64,000 nt of DNA from Gammaproteobacteria bacterium (lineage in GTDB: Bacteria; Pseudomonadota; Gammaproteobacteria; Burkholderiales; Gallionellaceae), in the NCBI GenBank assembly GCA_018813765.1, contig JAHJBC010000009.1:1-64000 (forward strand), given 5' to 3'. Shown piece by piece: positions 1 to 10,319 of the stretch. How positions within the stretch are numbered: position 1 is the stretch's first letter; the number at the start of each line of letters is the position of its first letter. The notes beneath the pieces were generated by a model. That model was not told where the DNA came from. It was given only the letters and a program-made list of their open reading frames with translations, and did not search any database. Both the position numbers and the translations under genes were made by a program.

Positions 1-187
1 CAGACTCAGCGAACACTTGGCCCAAAGCGGCAACGACGACCACTTCGATTCCGGCATTGGTCATGGGGAGTCCAACTTGTTCGGTGCGGGCGGCCATCAT
101 GGCTTGCCGCAACCGGGCAGGGGCGAGGGCGCGCAGATGAAGGCGTTTGCCGGACTTAAGGAGGGGTTGGAGAGGCTGGGATGTTGA
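1..187 (+). CDS. C-terminal fragment of an unidentified protein
   Basis: An open frame enters from the left edge (first whole codon at base 2) and stops at TGA 185-187, giving about 61 residues. The visible tail is Gly/His/Asp-rich, then a short amphipathic stretch ending in Leu-Glu-Arg-Leu-Gly-Cys. I do not recognise a family. It lies upstream of and in the same direction as a type I secretion ATPase, so it could belong to a secretion locus, but nothing in the fragment proves that. Confidence 0.5.
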   Translation, partial: RLSEHLAQSGNDDHFDSGIGHGESNLFGAGGHHGLPQPGRGEGAQMKAFAGLKEGLERLGC

Positions 188-207
188 TTCCTTGCTCATC
201 CGTCATT

Positions 208-262
208 GATGAAACTACTAGCCAATCCACTAAGCCAGCAAGCTGGCAAGTGGCTGGTTATC
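208..262 (+). repeat. Short imperfect palindrome, copy A
   Basis: A roughly 55-base segment centred on the hairpin GCCAGCAAGCTGGC. A diverged copy lies at 746-802 inside the next gene. The two share a CTAGCC start, the ACTAAGCC block and a GCTGGTTATCC end. The hairpin core also resembles the REP core seen near 52.5 and 53.1 kb. Confidence 0.6.
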
Positions 263-380
263 CGGCGGAGGCCGGAATCCAGTGTAAGAAAACGGCCTGC
301 GAAGCAGACAAGAAGCTTGTTGCCCCCGCTTGCGCGGGGAATTGTTGATCATCTGGATTCCGGCCTCCGCCGGAATGACG
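261..380 (+). repeat. About 120-bp palindromic repeat, copy 1 of 3
   Basis: The ends are inverted (CCGGCGGAGGCCGGAATCCAG at the left, CTGGATTCCGGCCTCCGCCGG at the right) and the interior holds two smaller hairpins (around GCGAAGC and CCGCTTGCGCGG). Related copies lie at 14779-14909 (opposite orientation) and 49987-50110. No ORF fits inside, so it looks like a non-autonomous MITE-like or structured repeat. It fills most of the gap before the ABC exporter gene. Confidence 0.75.
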
Positions 381-439
381 GTTAGTTGGCAGGCATCTGC
401 CTTGAACGAAGATTAGAACGGAAACTGAAAGGTTCAATC

Positions 440-2767
440 ATGCACTACACCGGCCAGGACATGCTGTGGTTGATCGGCAGTCTGTCGCGCGTGTTCCGCA
501 TCCCCTTCGATGCGCAACTCGTGCGCCAGCAATTCCCGCCGCCTTATTCGCGCACCACGCTGCTCAATGCCTTGCAGGCGCTGGAGTTCAAGGTCGGTGA
601 GTTGGAACTGGAGGATGGCGGCATCGCTGCGCTGGAGCGGATGCCGTTTCCGGTGGTGGCGTTTGTGCGGGAGGATGAAGAGGCTGTAATTCCTGATAGT
701 GAGTTGCAAAAAACCGCCCTCACCCGCGCTATCGCGCACCCCTCTGATGAAGCCCCTAGCCATTCGACTAAGCCCGCAAGCGGGCAAGTCGCTGGTTATC
801 CCGCTTGCGGGAGAGGGGCTGGGGGAGAGGGGGGCGCCATATCAATTGATGAGCCAGACGCACCGCCGCCTCTCAAACCCGCAATCCCCGTCCTGCTCAT
901 CAAGGCCGACGAAGAGAATGTGCTGTTCTTCCGCGCCGGGGCCGAGCAGCCGGAGACGGTGCCGTTCGCCGAATTCGGCAAGCACTTCCGCAACGACATC
1001 CTGCTGGTCGCGCGCGATACGGTACCGACGACCGCCGATCTGGAAGCGGAGCAATCTTCACCCGCAGCGTCTTCGCAGCCCGGCCACAAGCCGTTCGGCT
1101 TCCGCTGGTTCGTGCCGGAACTGCTGAAGCACAAGCGCGTCTGGCGCGACATCCTCATTGCTTCGCTCGCCATCCAGCTCGTCGGTCTGGTCACGCCGCT
1201 GTTCACGCAGGTCATCATCGACAAGGTCATCGTGCACCAGACGCAGAGTACGCTGATCGCCCTCGCGGTCGGGCTGGTGATGTTCATGCTGTTCAACAGC
1301 GCCATGACCTGGCTGCGCCAGTATTTCGTGCTGCACACCGGCAACCGCATCGACGCCGTACTCGGCAGCCAGGTGTTCCGCCATCTGCTGCATCTGCCGC
1401 TGCCGTATTTCGAGCATCGCCCAACCGGTACACTGGTGGCGCGGCTGCACGGCGTGGAGACGGTGCGCGAGTTCATCTCCGGCGCGGCGGTCTCGCTGCT
1501 GCTTGATCTGCCTTTCCTGTTCATCTTCATTGCCGTGATGTTCTGGTATAGCTGGCAGCTCACGCTGGTCGCGTTGCTGCTGTTGTCGCTCATCACCGCG
1601 CTGAGTTTCGCCGTCACCCCGGCCTTGCGCGACAAACTCAACCACCAGTTCCTGCTCGGCGCGAAGAACCAGGCTTTCGTCACCGAATACGTGGCAGGCA
1701 TGGAGACCGTCAAATCGCTGCAGATGGAACCCGTGCTGGAACACAAGTACGGCGACCTGCTATCGAATTACCTCGCGGCCGGGTTCGCCACGCGCCAGTT
1801 GTCCAACAGCTACAACGTCGTCGCCAACGCGCTGGAGCAGGTCATGACGCTTTCGATCCTCGTGATAGGGGCAATGCTGGTGATGCGCAACGACGGATTC
1901 ACCATCGGCATGCTGGTCGCGTTCCAGATGTTCGCCGGGCGCATGAGTCAGCCGATGTTGCGGCTGGCCGGCCTATGGCAGGAATTCCAGCAGGCGGATA
2001 TCGCGGTCAAGCGCCTGGGCGACCTGATGGACGCGCCCGCCGAACCGCATGCGCTGGTGCCGGCGCGTGCCCGCAGCGGGGCGGGGGGCAAGGTCGAACT
2101 CCGTGATGTGAGCTTCCGCTACAGCGACAAGCATCCTTACCTGTACCGCAACCTCGATCTGACCCTGGCTTCCGGCAAGCTCACCGTGCTGATGGGGCCG
2201 TCCGGCTGCGGCAAGAGTACGCTGGGCAAGATGCTGCAAGGTTTCTACTGGCCCAGCGACGGCAGCATCCTGCTCGACGGTTACGACATCCGCCACCTCG
2301 CCGCCAACGAGCTGCGTGCCAACTTCGGCGTGGTGCCGCAGGAGACGCGCTTGTTTGCCGGCACGTTGTACGAAAACCTGCAACTGGCCAACCCGCACGC
2401 GAGCTTCGAAGAGATCGTGCATGCCTGCAAGCTGGCCGAGATCCATGCCGTCATCGAGCAACTGCCGCAGGGCTACCAGACGCCAGTGGGCGAGAACGGC
2501 ATCGGACTTTCCGGCGGGCAACGCCAGCGCATCGCCATCGCCCGTGCGCTGCTCAAGCATCCGCGCGTGCTGATTTTCGACGAAGCGGTGAGCAACCTCG
2601 ACCACACCACCGCCGAGCATTTCGCGCACACGGTCAACAAGTTGAAAGGCAAGGTAACCATGCTGTTCATCACCCACCAGTTGCCCAAGGCGTTGCAGGT
2701 GGATGAGGTGATCAGGTTCGGGGATCGAGAAGCGGCAGCAGAGTCAGTGGGCAAAGCTGCCGCTTGA
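440..2767 (+). CDS. Type I secretion system permease/ATPase (HlyB-like)
   Basis: Inner-membrane ABC exporter that would energise secretion of a C-terminally signalled protein through a HlyD/TolC-type channel. An N-terminal C39-peptidase-like domain (about residues 1-75) lacks the catalytic-Cys motif, as in HlyB. A six-helix transmembrane domain spans about 235-480. The nucleotide-binding domain has Walker A GPSGCGKST near residue 586, signature LSGGQRQRIA, Walker B VLIFDEAVSNLD and an H-loop THQ. ATG 440 is chosen because AAAGG lies 7 bases upstream; the frame is also open from a TTG at 386 inside the preceding repeat. Residues about 93-131 are translated repeat DNA inserted between the peptidase-like and membrane domains. 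No HlyD or TolC partner lies in the window. Confidence 0.88.
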   Translation: MHYTGQDMLWLIGSLSRVFRIPFDAQLVRQQFPPPYSRTTLLNALQALEFKVGELELEDGGIAALERMPFPVVAFVREDEEAVIPDSELQKTALTRAIAHPSDEAPSHSTKPASGQVAGYPACGRGAGGEGGAISIDEPDAPPPLKPAIPVLLIKADEENVLFFRAGAEQPETVPFAEFGKHFRNDILLVARDTVPTTADLEAEQSSPAASSQPGHKPFGFRWFVPELLKHKRVWRDILIASLAIQLVGLVTPLFTQVIIDKVIVHQTQSTLIALAVGLVMFMLFNSAMTWLRQYFVLHTGNRIDAVLGSQVFRHLLHLPLPYFEHRPTGTLVARLHGVETVREFISGAAVSLLLDLPFLFIFIAVMFWYSWQLTLVALLLLSLITALSFAVTPALRDKLNHQFLLGAKNQAFVTEYVAGMETVKSLQMEPVLEHKYGDLLSNYLAAGFATRQLSNSYNVVANALEQVMTLSILVIGAMLVMRNDGFTIGMLVAFQMFAGRMSQPMLRLAGLWQEFQQADIAVKRLGDLMDAPAEPHALVPARARSGAGGKVELRDVSFRYSDKHPYLYRNLDLTLASGKLTVLMGPSGCGKSTLGKMLQGFYWPSDGSILLDGYDIRHLAANELRANFGVVPQETRLFAGTLYENLQLANPHASFEEIVHACKLAEIHAVIEQLPQGYQTPVGENGIGLSGGQRQRIAIARALLKHPRVLIFDEAVSNLDHTTAEHFAHTVNKLKGKVTMLFITHQLPKALQVDEVIRFGDREAAAESVGKAAA
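717..832 (+). repeat. Repeat insertion translated inside the secretion ATPase
   Basis: The segment starts CCCTCACCC, contains the diverged copy (746-802) of the palindrome at 208-262, and ends in the CCCGCTTGCGGGAGAGGGG-type block also found at 17621-17662 and 55484-55524. It stays in frame and encodes a Pro/Gly/Ser-rich linker. It falls in a region where ABC exporters vary in length, so the protein probably tolerates it. Confidence 0.7.
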
Positions 2768-2809
2768 GATGTGGCTTTCGACTAACTTGGAACGGGTATT
2801 TGTTTGGCG

Positions 2810-3268
2810 CTATTCGTCGCAGTTCTCGTTTACAGCCGCCCGTGCTTCCTCCAGACGTTTTTCCCTTGCGGCATCGTCCAGATAGATGCGCTCGCCTTTG
2901 GCATCGTACGTAACGATGCGTGTACTTTCTTCCAAAGTGCGCATGTTATCGCGCGCGGATATGCAGTTGCGTTGTTTGGTCTCGGTGATGGCATCCTGTT
3001 TCGCCTTGTTTTGAGCGGCCTCGTCCTTTTCATTGCGGGCCTTCTTCATTTCGGCCTCGCGTTCTGCAACGGTTTTTTGCGAGAAGCTGGCGGGCGCTTC
3101 TGTTTGCCCTTTGCCGGTCATTGGGCGCACGGTTTGCGTCGAGGTCGCTTCGGGCGGGGCAGTATCCGAGTAATGGACTTGCCCTTCCGCATCCACCCAT
3201 TTGACCAGCCCGGCATGCGCATTCAGCCCGGTCAGTGACAGCACGATGATCGCAAAATAGAGCCTCAT
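2810..3268 (-). CDS. DUF4124-domain secreted protein
   Basis: A 152-residue protein with a signal peptide (hydrophobic residues 3-17, cleavage expected after Ala-His-Ala near residue 19). A short DUF4124 module follows (GLVKWVDAEGQVHYSDTAPP), the usual mark of this family of periplasmic proteins of unknown function. The rest is charged and helical, rich in Lys, Glu and Ala, with two Cys in the mature part. The start is supported by AGGAGG about 6 bases upstream. It is convergent with the ABC exporter and divergent from the next gene. Role unknown. Confidence 0.8.
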   Translation of the reverse strand: MRLYFAIIVLSLTGLNAHAGLVKWVDAEGQVHYSDTAPPEATSTQTVRPMTGKGQTEAPASFSQKTVAEREAEMKKARNEKDEAAQNKAKQDAITETKQRNCISARDNMRTLEESTRIVTYDAKGERIYLDDAAREKRLEEARAAVNENCDE

Positions 3269-3405
3269 TGCTTCCTCCTTGAGTGTTTGGATGCAAAACT
3301 AGCTGTTAATTTGATCCGCGTCAATTTATCATGGCGGCCTTGACTGTACCTTCCGCCTGCTTTTGCGGATGGAACGACTAACCGAACCGGGTAATACAAT
3401 TGAAG

Positions 3406-4071
3406 ATGTCGGAATCGCAATTACCGGAAACCACCAGCCAGGAATTCTATCTGGTAAACAAGAACCAGGACCTGGTGCTTCGGCTGTTCCGTTCCTATTA
3501 CCGAGCGCACCTCAATTCGGGCAAGCTGTTCGACGATTTCCCCGATTTCTTCCTGGTCAAGCCCATCGTGCTCAAGGATGCCGATCTGGTGACGCGCGCA
3601 TCCGACAAAATGATTCTGGACGATTGTGTCCATCGTGCGCAGGAGCGTCAGGGATATGTGGGGGTCAGCAAGCGGCGCAACCCCAAGCTGAAGTATTACT
3701 GGCTTGAGCTGACGGTGTTGCCGTTCATGCTGGGCGATGCGGTGTCCGAGAACAATCGCAACGAGTTCTTCTTCGTCCTGTGCCACTTCATCGAATATAC
3801 CAAGCAGCATCCCAAGGCTTATGGCGACATCACGGCCGAGATCGATTCCGACAAGGATCTGGCCCTGATGCTGAAGGAAATCAACAAGCAGGGCGACAAG
3901 CTGAAGGCGTTGTTGCCGATCTATTCCGAAGACATGCTGGTCAGGTTCAATCCGAACTGGCCGATCGGCGAAGTGAACAAGCTGCTGATGACGCTGAAGG
4001 ACAATGACCAGAGCTGGTGCGAGGTCTTTTTCGAGTATCTGATCTATGTGATGGGCAGGAAAGGGAAGTAA
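3406..4071 (+). CDS. Conserved-looking protein of unknown function
   Basis: A soluble protein of about 221 residues with no signal peptide or membrane segment. It is rich in aromatic and charged residues and looks mostly helical. I see no catalytic motif I can name. The ATG at 3406 is preferred, but an in-frame TTG at 3400 is possible because neither has a clear Shine-Dalgarno. A TACAAT (3395-3400) lies just upstream, so the transcript could have a very short leader. It precedes guaB by 65 bases in the same orientation. Confidence 0.7.
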   Translation: MSESQLPETTSQEFYLVNKNQDLVLRLFRSYYRAHLNSGKLFDDFPDFFLVKPIVLKDADLVTRASDKMILDDCVHRAQERQGYVGVSKRRNPKLKYYWLELTVLPFMLGDAVSENNRNEFFFVLCHFIEYTKQHPKAYGDITAEIDSDKDLALMLKEINKQGDKLKALLPIYSEDMLVRFNPNWPIGEVNKLLMTLKDNDQSWCEVFFEYLIYVMGRKGK

Positions 4072-4079
4072 GGGGATAG

Positions 4080-5594
<1,515 letters not shown>

Positions 5595-5597
<3 letters not shown>

Positions 5598-5628
5598 CTG
5601 GTAGCTCGTGGCGGGTAGCTGGTAGCCA
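5595..5628 (+). repeat. GTAGC-type repeat, left flank of four-helix gene
   Basis: TAGCTGGTAGC followed by a GCGGGTAGC and a second GGTAGCC block. It begins exactly at the guaB stop codon. Matching blocks occur at 6018-6070 and, without any gene inside, at 22683-22750 after rbfA. Confidence 0.7.
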
Positions 5629-5644
5629 ACGACGGGGGGTGCCA

Positions 5645-6010
5645 ATGCCGATGGAGTCGTATCGTTCATTGCTGGTTTGGCAGAAGGCAGTCGATTTTGC
5701 TGTTTTGATCTACCAGCTTACGGCTGCTTTTCCCAAGCACGAGGTGTATGGCATCGTCAGTCAGATGCAGCGAGCAGTGGTTTCTATTCCTTCGAATATC
5801 GCTGAAGGAAAAGAGCGCCAATCGGACCGGGATTTTGCCAGGTTCTTGGCGATTGCATTGGGTTCTCTGGCAGAGCTGGAAACGCAATTATTGATTGCTC
5901 AGAGACTCGGTTATCTGGACGAGTTCGATTGGCAAGAAGCAACGGCACAAGCCGACGAAATAGGAAAGATGTTACGCAGCTTGCACAAGAAACTGAATAA
6001 TTCCAATTAA
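5645..6010 (+). CDS. Four-helix bundle protein (S23 / 23S intervening-sequence type)
   Basis: A helical protein of about 121 residues with the family landmarks: an aromatic start (YRSLLVWQKAVDF), the central SIPSNIAEGKER block and a helix with LGSLAELETQL. Relatives are encoded in 23S rRNA intervening sequences and in diversity-generating retroelements (Avd), where they bind nucleic acid or reverse transcriptase; here there is neither rRNA nor reverse transcriptase nearby. The start at 5645 has a G-rich Shine-Dalgarno 5 bases upstream; ATG 5651 is an alternative. It splits guaB from guaA and is flanked by GTAGC repeats, suggesting it arrived as cargo. Cellular role not known. Confidence 0.85.
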   Translation: MPMESYRSLLVWQKAVDFAVLIYQLTAAFPKHEVYGIVSQMQRAVVSIPSNIAEGKERQSDRDFARFLAIALGSLAELETQLLIAQRLGYLDEFDWQEATAQADEIGKMLRSLHKKLNNSN

Positions 6011-6017
6011 CCAGATG

Positions 6018-6070
6018 AGCTGGTAGCTGAACCGTTTTTGCTACCAGCTACAAGCCACCAGCTACAAGCT
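6018..6070 (+). repeat. GTAGC-type inverted repeat, right flank of four-helix gene
   Basis: AGCTGGTAGC, an AACCGTTTTTG centre, then GCTACCAGCTACAAGCC and GCTACAAGCT. The two arms can pair into a hairpin. It ends 5 bases before the guaA ATG, so it occupies the guaA ribosome-binding region, where no good Shine-Dalgarno is visible. Confidence 0.7.
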
Positions 6071-6075
6071 AAATA

Positions 6076-7656
6076 ATGCACAAAAAAATCCTCATCCTCG
6101 ATTTCGGTTCCCAGTACACCCAACTCATCGCCCGCCGCGTGCGCGAGACGCATGTCTATTGCGAACTGCATCCATGGGACATGAGCGAGGCGGATATCCG
6201 CGCGTTCGAACCGGCTGGCATCATCCTGTCCGGCGGGCCGAACTCGGTTTACGAGGAAGAGACGCCGAAGGCACCGCAGGTCGTGTTCGACCTGAAAGTG
6301 CCGGTGTTTGGCATTTGCTATGGCATGCAGACCATGGCGGCGCAACTGGGCGGCAAGGTCGAGAGCGGAAAAGTGCGGGAGTTCGGTTATGCCGAGATCC
6401 GCGCGCAGGGACATTCGAAGCTGTTCGACGGCATCCAGGACAAGACCAACACACAGGGACACGGCCTGCTCGATGTGTGGATGAGTCACGGCGACAAGGT
6501 CACGGCATTGCCACCCGGATTCACGGCCATCGCTTCCAACGAGGCCACGCCGTTCGCCGCGATGGCGGACGAGTCGCGCGGCTATTACGCGGTGCAGTTC
6601 CACCCCGAAGTCACCCATACCCATCAGGGTAAGGCCATCATCGCCCGCTTCGTACACGACATCTGCGGCTGCGGCCAGGACTGGAACATGCCGGACTATA
6701 TCGCTGAGGCGGTGGCGAAGATCAAGGCGCAGGTCGGCAGCGAAGAAGTCATCCTCGGCCTGTCCGGCGGTGTGGATTCTTCCGTCGCGGCAGCGTTGAT
6801 CCACCGCGCCATCGGCGACCAACTGACTTGCGTGTTCGTGGACAACGGCCTGTTGCGCCTGAAGGAGGGCGAGCAGGTGATGGAGACCTTCGGCAAGAAC
6901 ATGCACATGAAGGTCATCCATGTGGATGCCAGCGGCGAATTCATGAAGCACCTGGCAGGCGTGACCGATCCCGAGCAGAAGCGCAAGGTCATCGGGCGCG
7001 AGTTCGTCGAAGTGTTCCAGCGCGAATCCGCCAAGCTCAAGCAGGCCAAGTGGCTGGCGCAGGGCACCATCTATCCGGACGTGATCGAGTCGGCCGGGGC
7101 CAAAACCAAGAAGGCACATGCGATCAAATCGCATCACAACGTCGGCGGTCTGCCGGAATCCATGCACCTCAAGCTGCTGGAGCCCTTGCGCGAGCTGTTC
7201 AAGGATGAAGTGAGAGAATTGGGCGTTGCATTGGGTCTGCCGCCCGACATGGTCTATCGCCATCCCTTCCCCGGCCCCGGCCTGGGCGTGCGTATTCTGG
7301 GCGAAGTGAAGCGCGAATATGCCGAACTGCTGCGCCGTGCCGATGCCATCTTCATCGAAGAGTTGCGCAACACGACGGATGCCGACGGCAAGAGCTGGTA
7401 CGACAAGACCTCGCAGGCTTTCACCGTTTTCCTGCCGGTCAAATCGGTCGGCGTGATGGGCGACGGGCGCACCTACGAATGGGTGGTGTCATTGCGCGCG
7501 GTGCAGACGCAGGACTTCATGACCGCGCACTGGGCGCACCTGCCTTACGAGTTGCTGGGCAAGGTTTCCAACCGCATCATCAACGAAGTGCGCGGCATCA
7601 ACCGCGTGGTCTATGACATCTCCGGCAAGCCGCCCGCGACCATCGAGTGGGAATAA
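6076..7656 (+). CDS. guaA: GMP synthase (glutamine-hydrolysing)
   Basis: Converts XMP to GMP using glutamine and ATP. The N-terminal class I amidotransferase carries the nucleophile Cys81 in GICYGMQ and the His176/Glu178 pair in QFHPEV. The ATP-pyrophosphatase has the PP-loop LSGGVDSS at 229-236. The C-terminal dimerisation domain ends in KPPATIEWE. The length, 526 residues, is normal. It follows guaB in the same direction, separated by the four-helix element. The ATG has no strong Shine-Dalgarno because the preceding repeat supplies the leader; translation may depend on that sequence. Confidence 0.97.
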   Translation: MHKKILILDFGSQYTQLIARRVRETHVYCELHPWDMSEADIRAFEPAGIILSGGPNSVYEEETPKAPQVVFDLKVPVFGICYGMQTMAAQLGGKVESGKVREFGYAEIRAQGHSKLFDGIQDKTNTQGHGLLDVWMSHGDKVTALPPGFTAIASNEATPFAAMADESRGYYAVQFHPEVTHTHQGKAIIARFVHDICGCGQDWNMPDYIAEAVAKIKAQVGSEEVILGLSGGVDSSVAAALIHRAIGDQLTCVFVDNGLLRLKEGEQVMETFGKNMHMKVIHVDASGEFMKHLAGVTDPEQKRKVIGREFVEVFQRESAKLKQAKWLAQGTIYPDVIESAGAKTKKAHAIKSHHNVGGLPESMHLKLLEPLRELFKDEVRELGVALGLPPDMVYRHPFPGPGLGVRILGEVKREYAELLRRADAIFIEELRNTTDADGKSWYDKTSQAFTVFLPVKSVGVMGDGRTYEWVVSLRAVQTQDFMTAHWAHLPYELLGKVSNRIINEVRGINRVVYDISGKPPATIEWE

Positions 7657-7680
7657 CGACACGCGTCCCCGGCTCCATAT

Positions 7681-7710
7681 AGGTCGTCAGCGCCAAGCCG
7701 CTGACGACCT
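7681..7710. other. Perfect 12-bp hairpin after guaA
   Basis: AGGTCGTCAGCG at 7681-7692 pairs with CGCTGACGACCT at 7699-7710 across a 6-base loop. No T-tract follows, so it is not a standard intrinsic terminator. It may stabilise the guaA 3' end or be a protein site. The rest of the gap 7657-7834 shows nothing I recognise apart from the AGAGGTGG ribosome-binding site of the next gene. Confidence 0.55.
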
Positions 7711-7834
7711 GCAACCCTCCCGATGGGCAAAATAGCCCGTTTTCCCGCCTTTATTCCACCCTTAAGTCCTGCGCTCGCCTGTTAACTTAGCGTCGAGCCG
7801 ATGCCTGTGCATCCCCGAACGAAAGAGGTGGAAC

Positions 7835-10252
7835 ATGTCAGCACTGAAAAAGAACATCCGATTGGTCTCTTCCCGCGACGAGGAAAGTCCCGTCGAATCC
7901 GAGGCGATACTCGAATCGCGCGGCCGCATCGAGGCCGAGATCGAGGCGCAACTGGCGGCACAGGCGCGGGCCCGTGCCGAAGCCCATGCCCGCGCCATTG
8001 CGCAGGGCAAGGCGCGCCAGGAGAGCGACCTCGCCGAACAGATTGAATCGCGCAGCCGCGCGGAATCCATGCTGGTGCAGGAAGTGCAGGGGCGTCTGGA
8101 ACTGGAGCGCGAACTGGCGGCATCGGCCCATGCCAAGCTCAAGGCCGAGGAACGACTGGCCGAAGCGGTGCGCGCAAAGATGGAAGTCGAAAGACGGGCG
8201 CAGGCAGAGTTGGCGCAACGCCTGGCTGCCGAGCAGCGTTTGCGCGACGAGATCGAGGAGCAGGCACGGCTGGATCGCGAAGCGGCACTGCTGGCGCAGG
8301 AAAAGGCTCACGCTGAAGAGCTGGTGACGCAGACCGCGCAACAAAAACTCAAGGCGGAAAAGGAAGCCGTGGCCATGGTCAGCGCCCGCCTGGCTGCCGA
8401 AGCTTCCGCTCAGGAAGCGATGAATGCACGCGTGCGCACCGAGAATCTGGCACTGGCCGAGACACAGGCCCGCGTTGCCGCCGAACTGGAGGCAGAGCGC
8501 GCGGCCATGGCGCGCGCAGAAGAGGAGCGCAAGGTCGCCGAAGAGATCGAACTGCGCATCAGGATCGAACAGCAGACCCAGGCAGAGGCATCCGCCCGCG
8601 CCGCAGCGGAACTGAAGGCCGTCGAGGTGGCAAGGAAGGCTGCCGAAAAGGAACAGGAAGAGCGTCTGGCAGCGGAACGCAAGTTGCAGGCTGAGCAGGA
8701 GATGCTGAAGCTGCTGGAAGAGCGCGTGATGATCGAGCAGCAGGCCGTGAAGGAACGCGAGGAAGGCAATGCGCTGCTGCAGCAACTGGAACTGGAAGCG
8801 CGCGACCTGCTGGCTGCCGAAGAGCAGGCCAAGCGGGCCGCAGATGCCAAGTTGCAGGCGCAGCGCGATCTGGTCGTCGCAGCGCAACAGCGTGCCGAGG
8901 CCGATATGCGCGCTTCGCATGCCACTGAAATGCAGTTGCAGGCCGAAGGCGACTTGGTCGCGGCCGCGCAGGAACGCAGCGAGATGGCCGAATACGCGCA
9001 AGCGATGGCCGCAGAGAAGGCTTCGTACGAGGCAAGGTTGCTGGCGGACGAACAGGCGCTGGCCCAGGCCGATACTCTGGCGGTCCAGGAACTCGCCAAA
9101 AAGCTCGAAGCCATCAACGCATCTCTGGGGTTGGCCGAGCAACGCGCCCAACTGATGGTGGAATCCTGTCTGGCCGAGGAAGCCAGGCTGGCGGCGGAGA
9201 GCGCGGCCATCGTCGCCCTGCAGCAGCGCACCGAGGCGGACCGGCGTGCAGCCGAGATCGCCCTCCAGCGCCAGGCCCAGGACGAAGAGGCGGCGCGTGT
9301 TGCGCAGGCAAGGGCAATCGCGGAGAATGAGGTCATCGACAAGATAACCCTGCGTATGGATACCGAACTGCGCGCCATCGAGGCCGACAACGAATGCATC
9401 GCCGCCGAGGTTCGCGCGCAGGAGATCGCCGCGGCCAAGGCGGCGCTTGCCGAAGAGATCGCGACGGCGGCGAAGACGAAGGAAGAACTCGAGATCCGCG
9501 CGCTCAACATGGCCAAAATGCATGCAGAATCGCTGGCACGTGCCGTCAAGATCGAAGAGGAAGCGATCCAGGCCGATGCGCGCGCCACTGTGTTGGCACG
9601 TCAGCGCATCGCCGCAGCAGAGCAGGCCAGGAAACTGGCCGAAGAGCGCGAAAAGATCGAGGCTGCGCAGCTCGAACTGGAGCAACAGAATCTGGAAACC
9701 GAAGAACGTGTCGCCGCAGCACACAGGGAACGTCTGGAAGCGGAACACCTGAGCGCGGAAGCAGCCGAGGCTCGCATCGCGGCCGAAAAACAGGCCGCCG
9801 AAGCTGCCCGTCTGCGCAGCGAAGCCGAGTTGCTGGCACGACAGGCGGCCAACGAAGCCCTCGATGCGCAGGAACAGGCGATCACTGCTGCCCGCTCGCG
9901 CGAGGAGATGGAACGCAACCTAGGCGAAACGGCGCGCGCCGAATTCCAGCGCGCCCATGCCGAGATCGAGACCGGGCAGTTGCTGCAAAAGCTGCGCAAG
10001 ACCCATCGCATCAACCGCTACTCCCAGTTTGCGCTGGCGGCCTCGCTGTTGCTGGCGGTGGGGCTGTGGTTCAGCGGCATGGGATCGAGCGTTCCGGTGG
10101 AAAACGCTGCAAAGGAAAGCTCCGGCATCATGGTCGCGCAGTTCGCGCCGGGATCGCAGGACAACGAGGCAGTCATTCTGGCCGGCCTGAAACTGTCCAC
10201 CGAGCTGGGAGCGTCGTCCCAAGCGGCGATCGAGGTGGAAAAGGAATTCTGA
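7835..10252 (+). CDS. Giant coiled-coil protein with C-terminal membrane anchor
   Basis: 805 residues. Residues about 20-720 are almost uninterrupted Ala/Glu/Arg/Gln-rich helix with no Pro or Gly breaks worth noting, typical of a long coiled coil. One hydrophobic segment at about 732-750 (FALAASLLLAVGLWFSG) is followed by a tail of about 55 residues. The expected layout is a long cytoplasmic rod anchored near its C terminus, with a short periplasmic tail. A GAGGTGG site lies 5-6 bases before ATG 7835, and a strong terminator follows, so it is probably monocistronic. I recognise no family. The low-complexity composition also produces long antisense open frames, which I treat as artefacts. Confidence 0.85.
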   Translation: MSALKKNIRLVSSRDEESPVESEAILESRGRIEAEIEAQLAAQARARAEAHARAIAQGKARQESDLAEQIESRSRAESMLVQEVQGRLELERELAASAHAKLKAEERLAEAVRAKMEVERRAQAELAQRLAAEQRLRDEIEEQARLDREAALLAQEKAHAEELVTQTAQQKLKAEKEAVAMVSARLAAEASAQEAMNARVRTENLALAETQARVAAELEAERAAMARAEEERKVAEEIELRIRIEQQTQAEASARAAAELKAVEVARKAAEKEQEERLAAERKLQAEQEMLKLLEERVMIEQQAVKEREEGNALLQQLELEARDLLAAEEQAKRAADAKLQAQRDLVVAAQQRAEADMRASHATEMQLQAEGDLVAAAQERSEMAEYAQAMAAEKASYEARLLADEQALAQADTLAVQELAKKLEAINASLGLAEQRAQLMVESCLAEEARLAAESAAIVALQQRTEADRRAAEIALQRQAQDEEAARVAQARAIAENEVIDKITLRMDTELRAIEADNECIAAEVRAQEIAAAKAALAEEIATAAKTKEELEIRALNMAKMHAESLARAVKIEEEAIQADARATVLARQRIAAAEQARKLAEEREKIEAAQLELEQQNLETEERVAAAHRERLEAEHLSAEAAEARIAAEKQAAEAARLRSEAELLARQAANEALDAQEQAITAARSREEMERNLGETARAEFQRAHAEIETGQLLQKLRKTHRINRYSQFALAASLLLAVGLWFSGMGSSVPVENAAKESSGIMVAQFAPGSQDNEAVILAGLKLSTELGASSQAAIEVEKEF

Positions 10253-10274
10253 GGAAGTCAGAAAGGGAACGATA

Positions 10275-10304
10275 AAACGGGGGCGTCAGCCCCCGTTTCT
10301 TTTG
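10275..10304 (+). terminator. Intrinsic terminator after the coiled-coil gene
   Basis: AAACGGGGGC (10275-10284), loop GTCA, GCCCCCGTTT (10289-10298), then CTTTT. Strong GC stem with a T-run on the plus strand. The A-run on the left side could also help stop the convergent lipoprotein gene. Confidence 0.9.
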
Positions 10305-10319
10305 AACAGAATGTCCGGC

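Noticed and set aside
5645-6010. Four-helix gene as part of an rRNA intervening sequence or a diversity-generating retroelement
   Set aside because: No rRNA, reverse transcriptase or template/variable repeats lie nearby.
7681-7710. The 12-bp hairpin after guaA as an intrinsic terminator
   Set aside because: No T-tract follows on either strand within reach, so it is listed only as a hairpin.
7838-9748. A 636-codon minus-strand frame opposite the coiled-coil gene
   Set aside because: It follows from the GCN/GAN codon pattern of the Ala/Glu-rich protein, has a biased composition and no ribosome-binding site.
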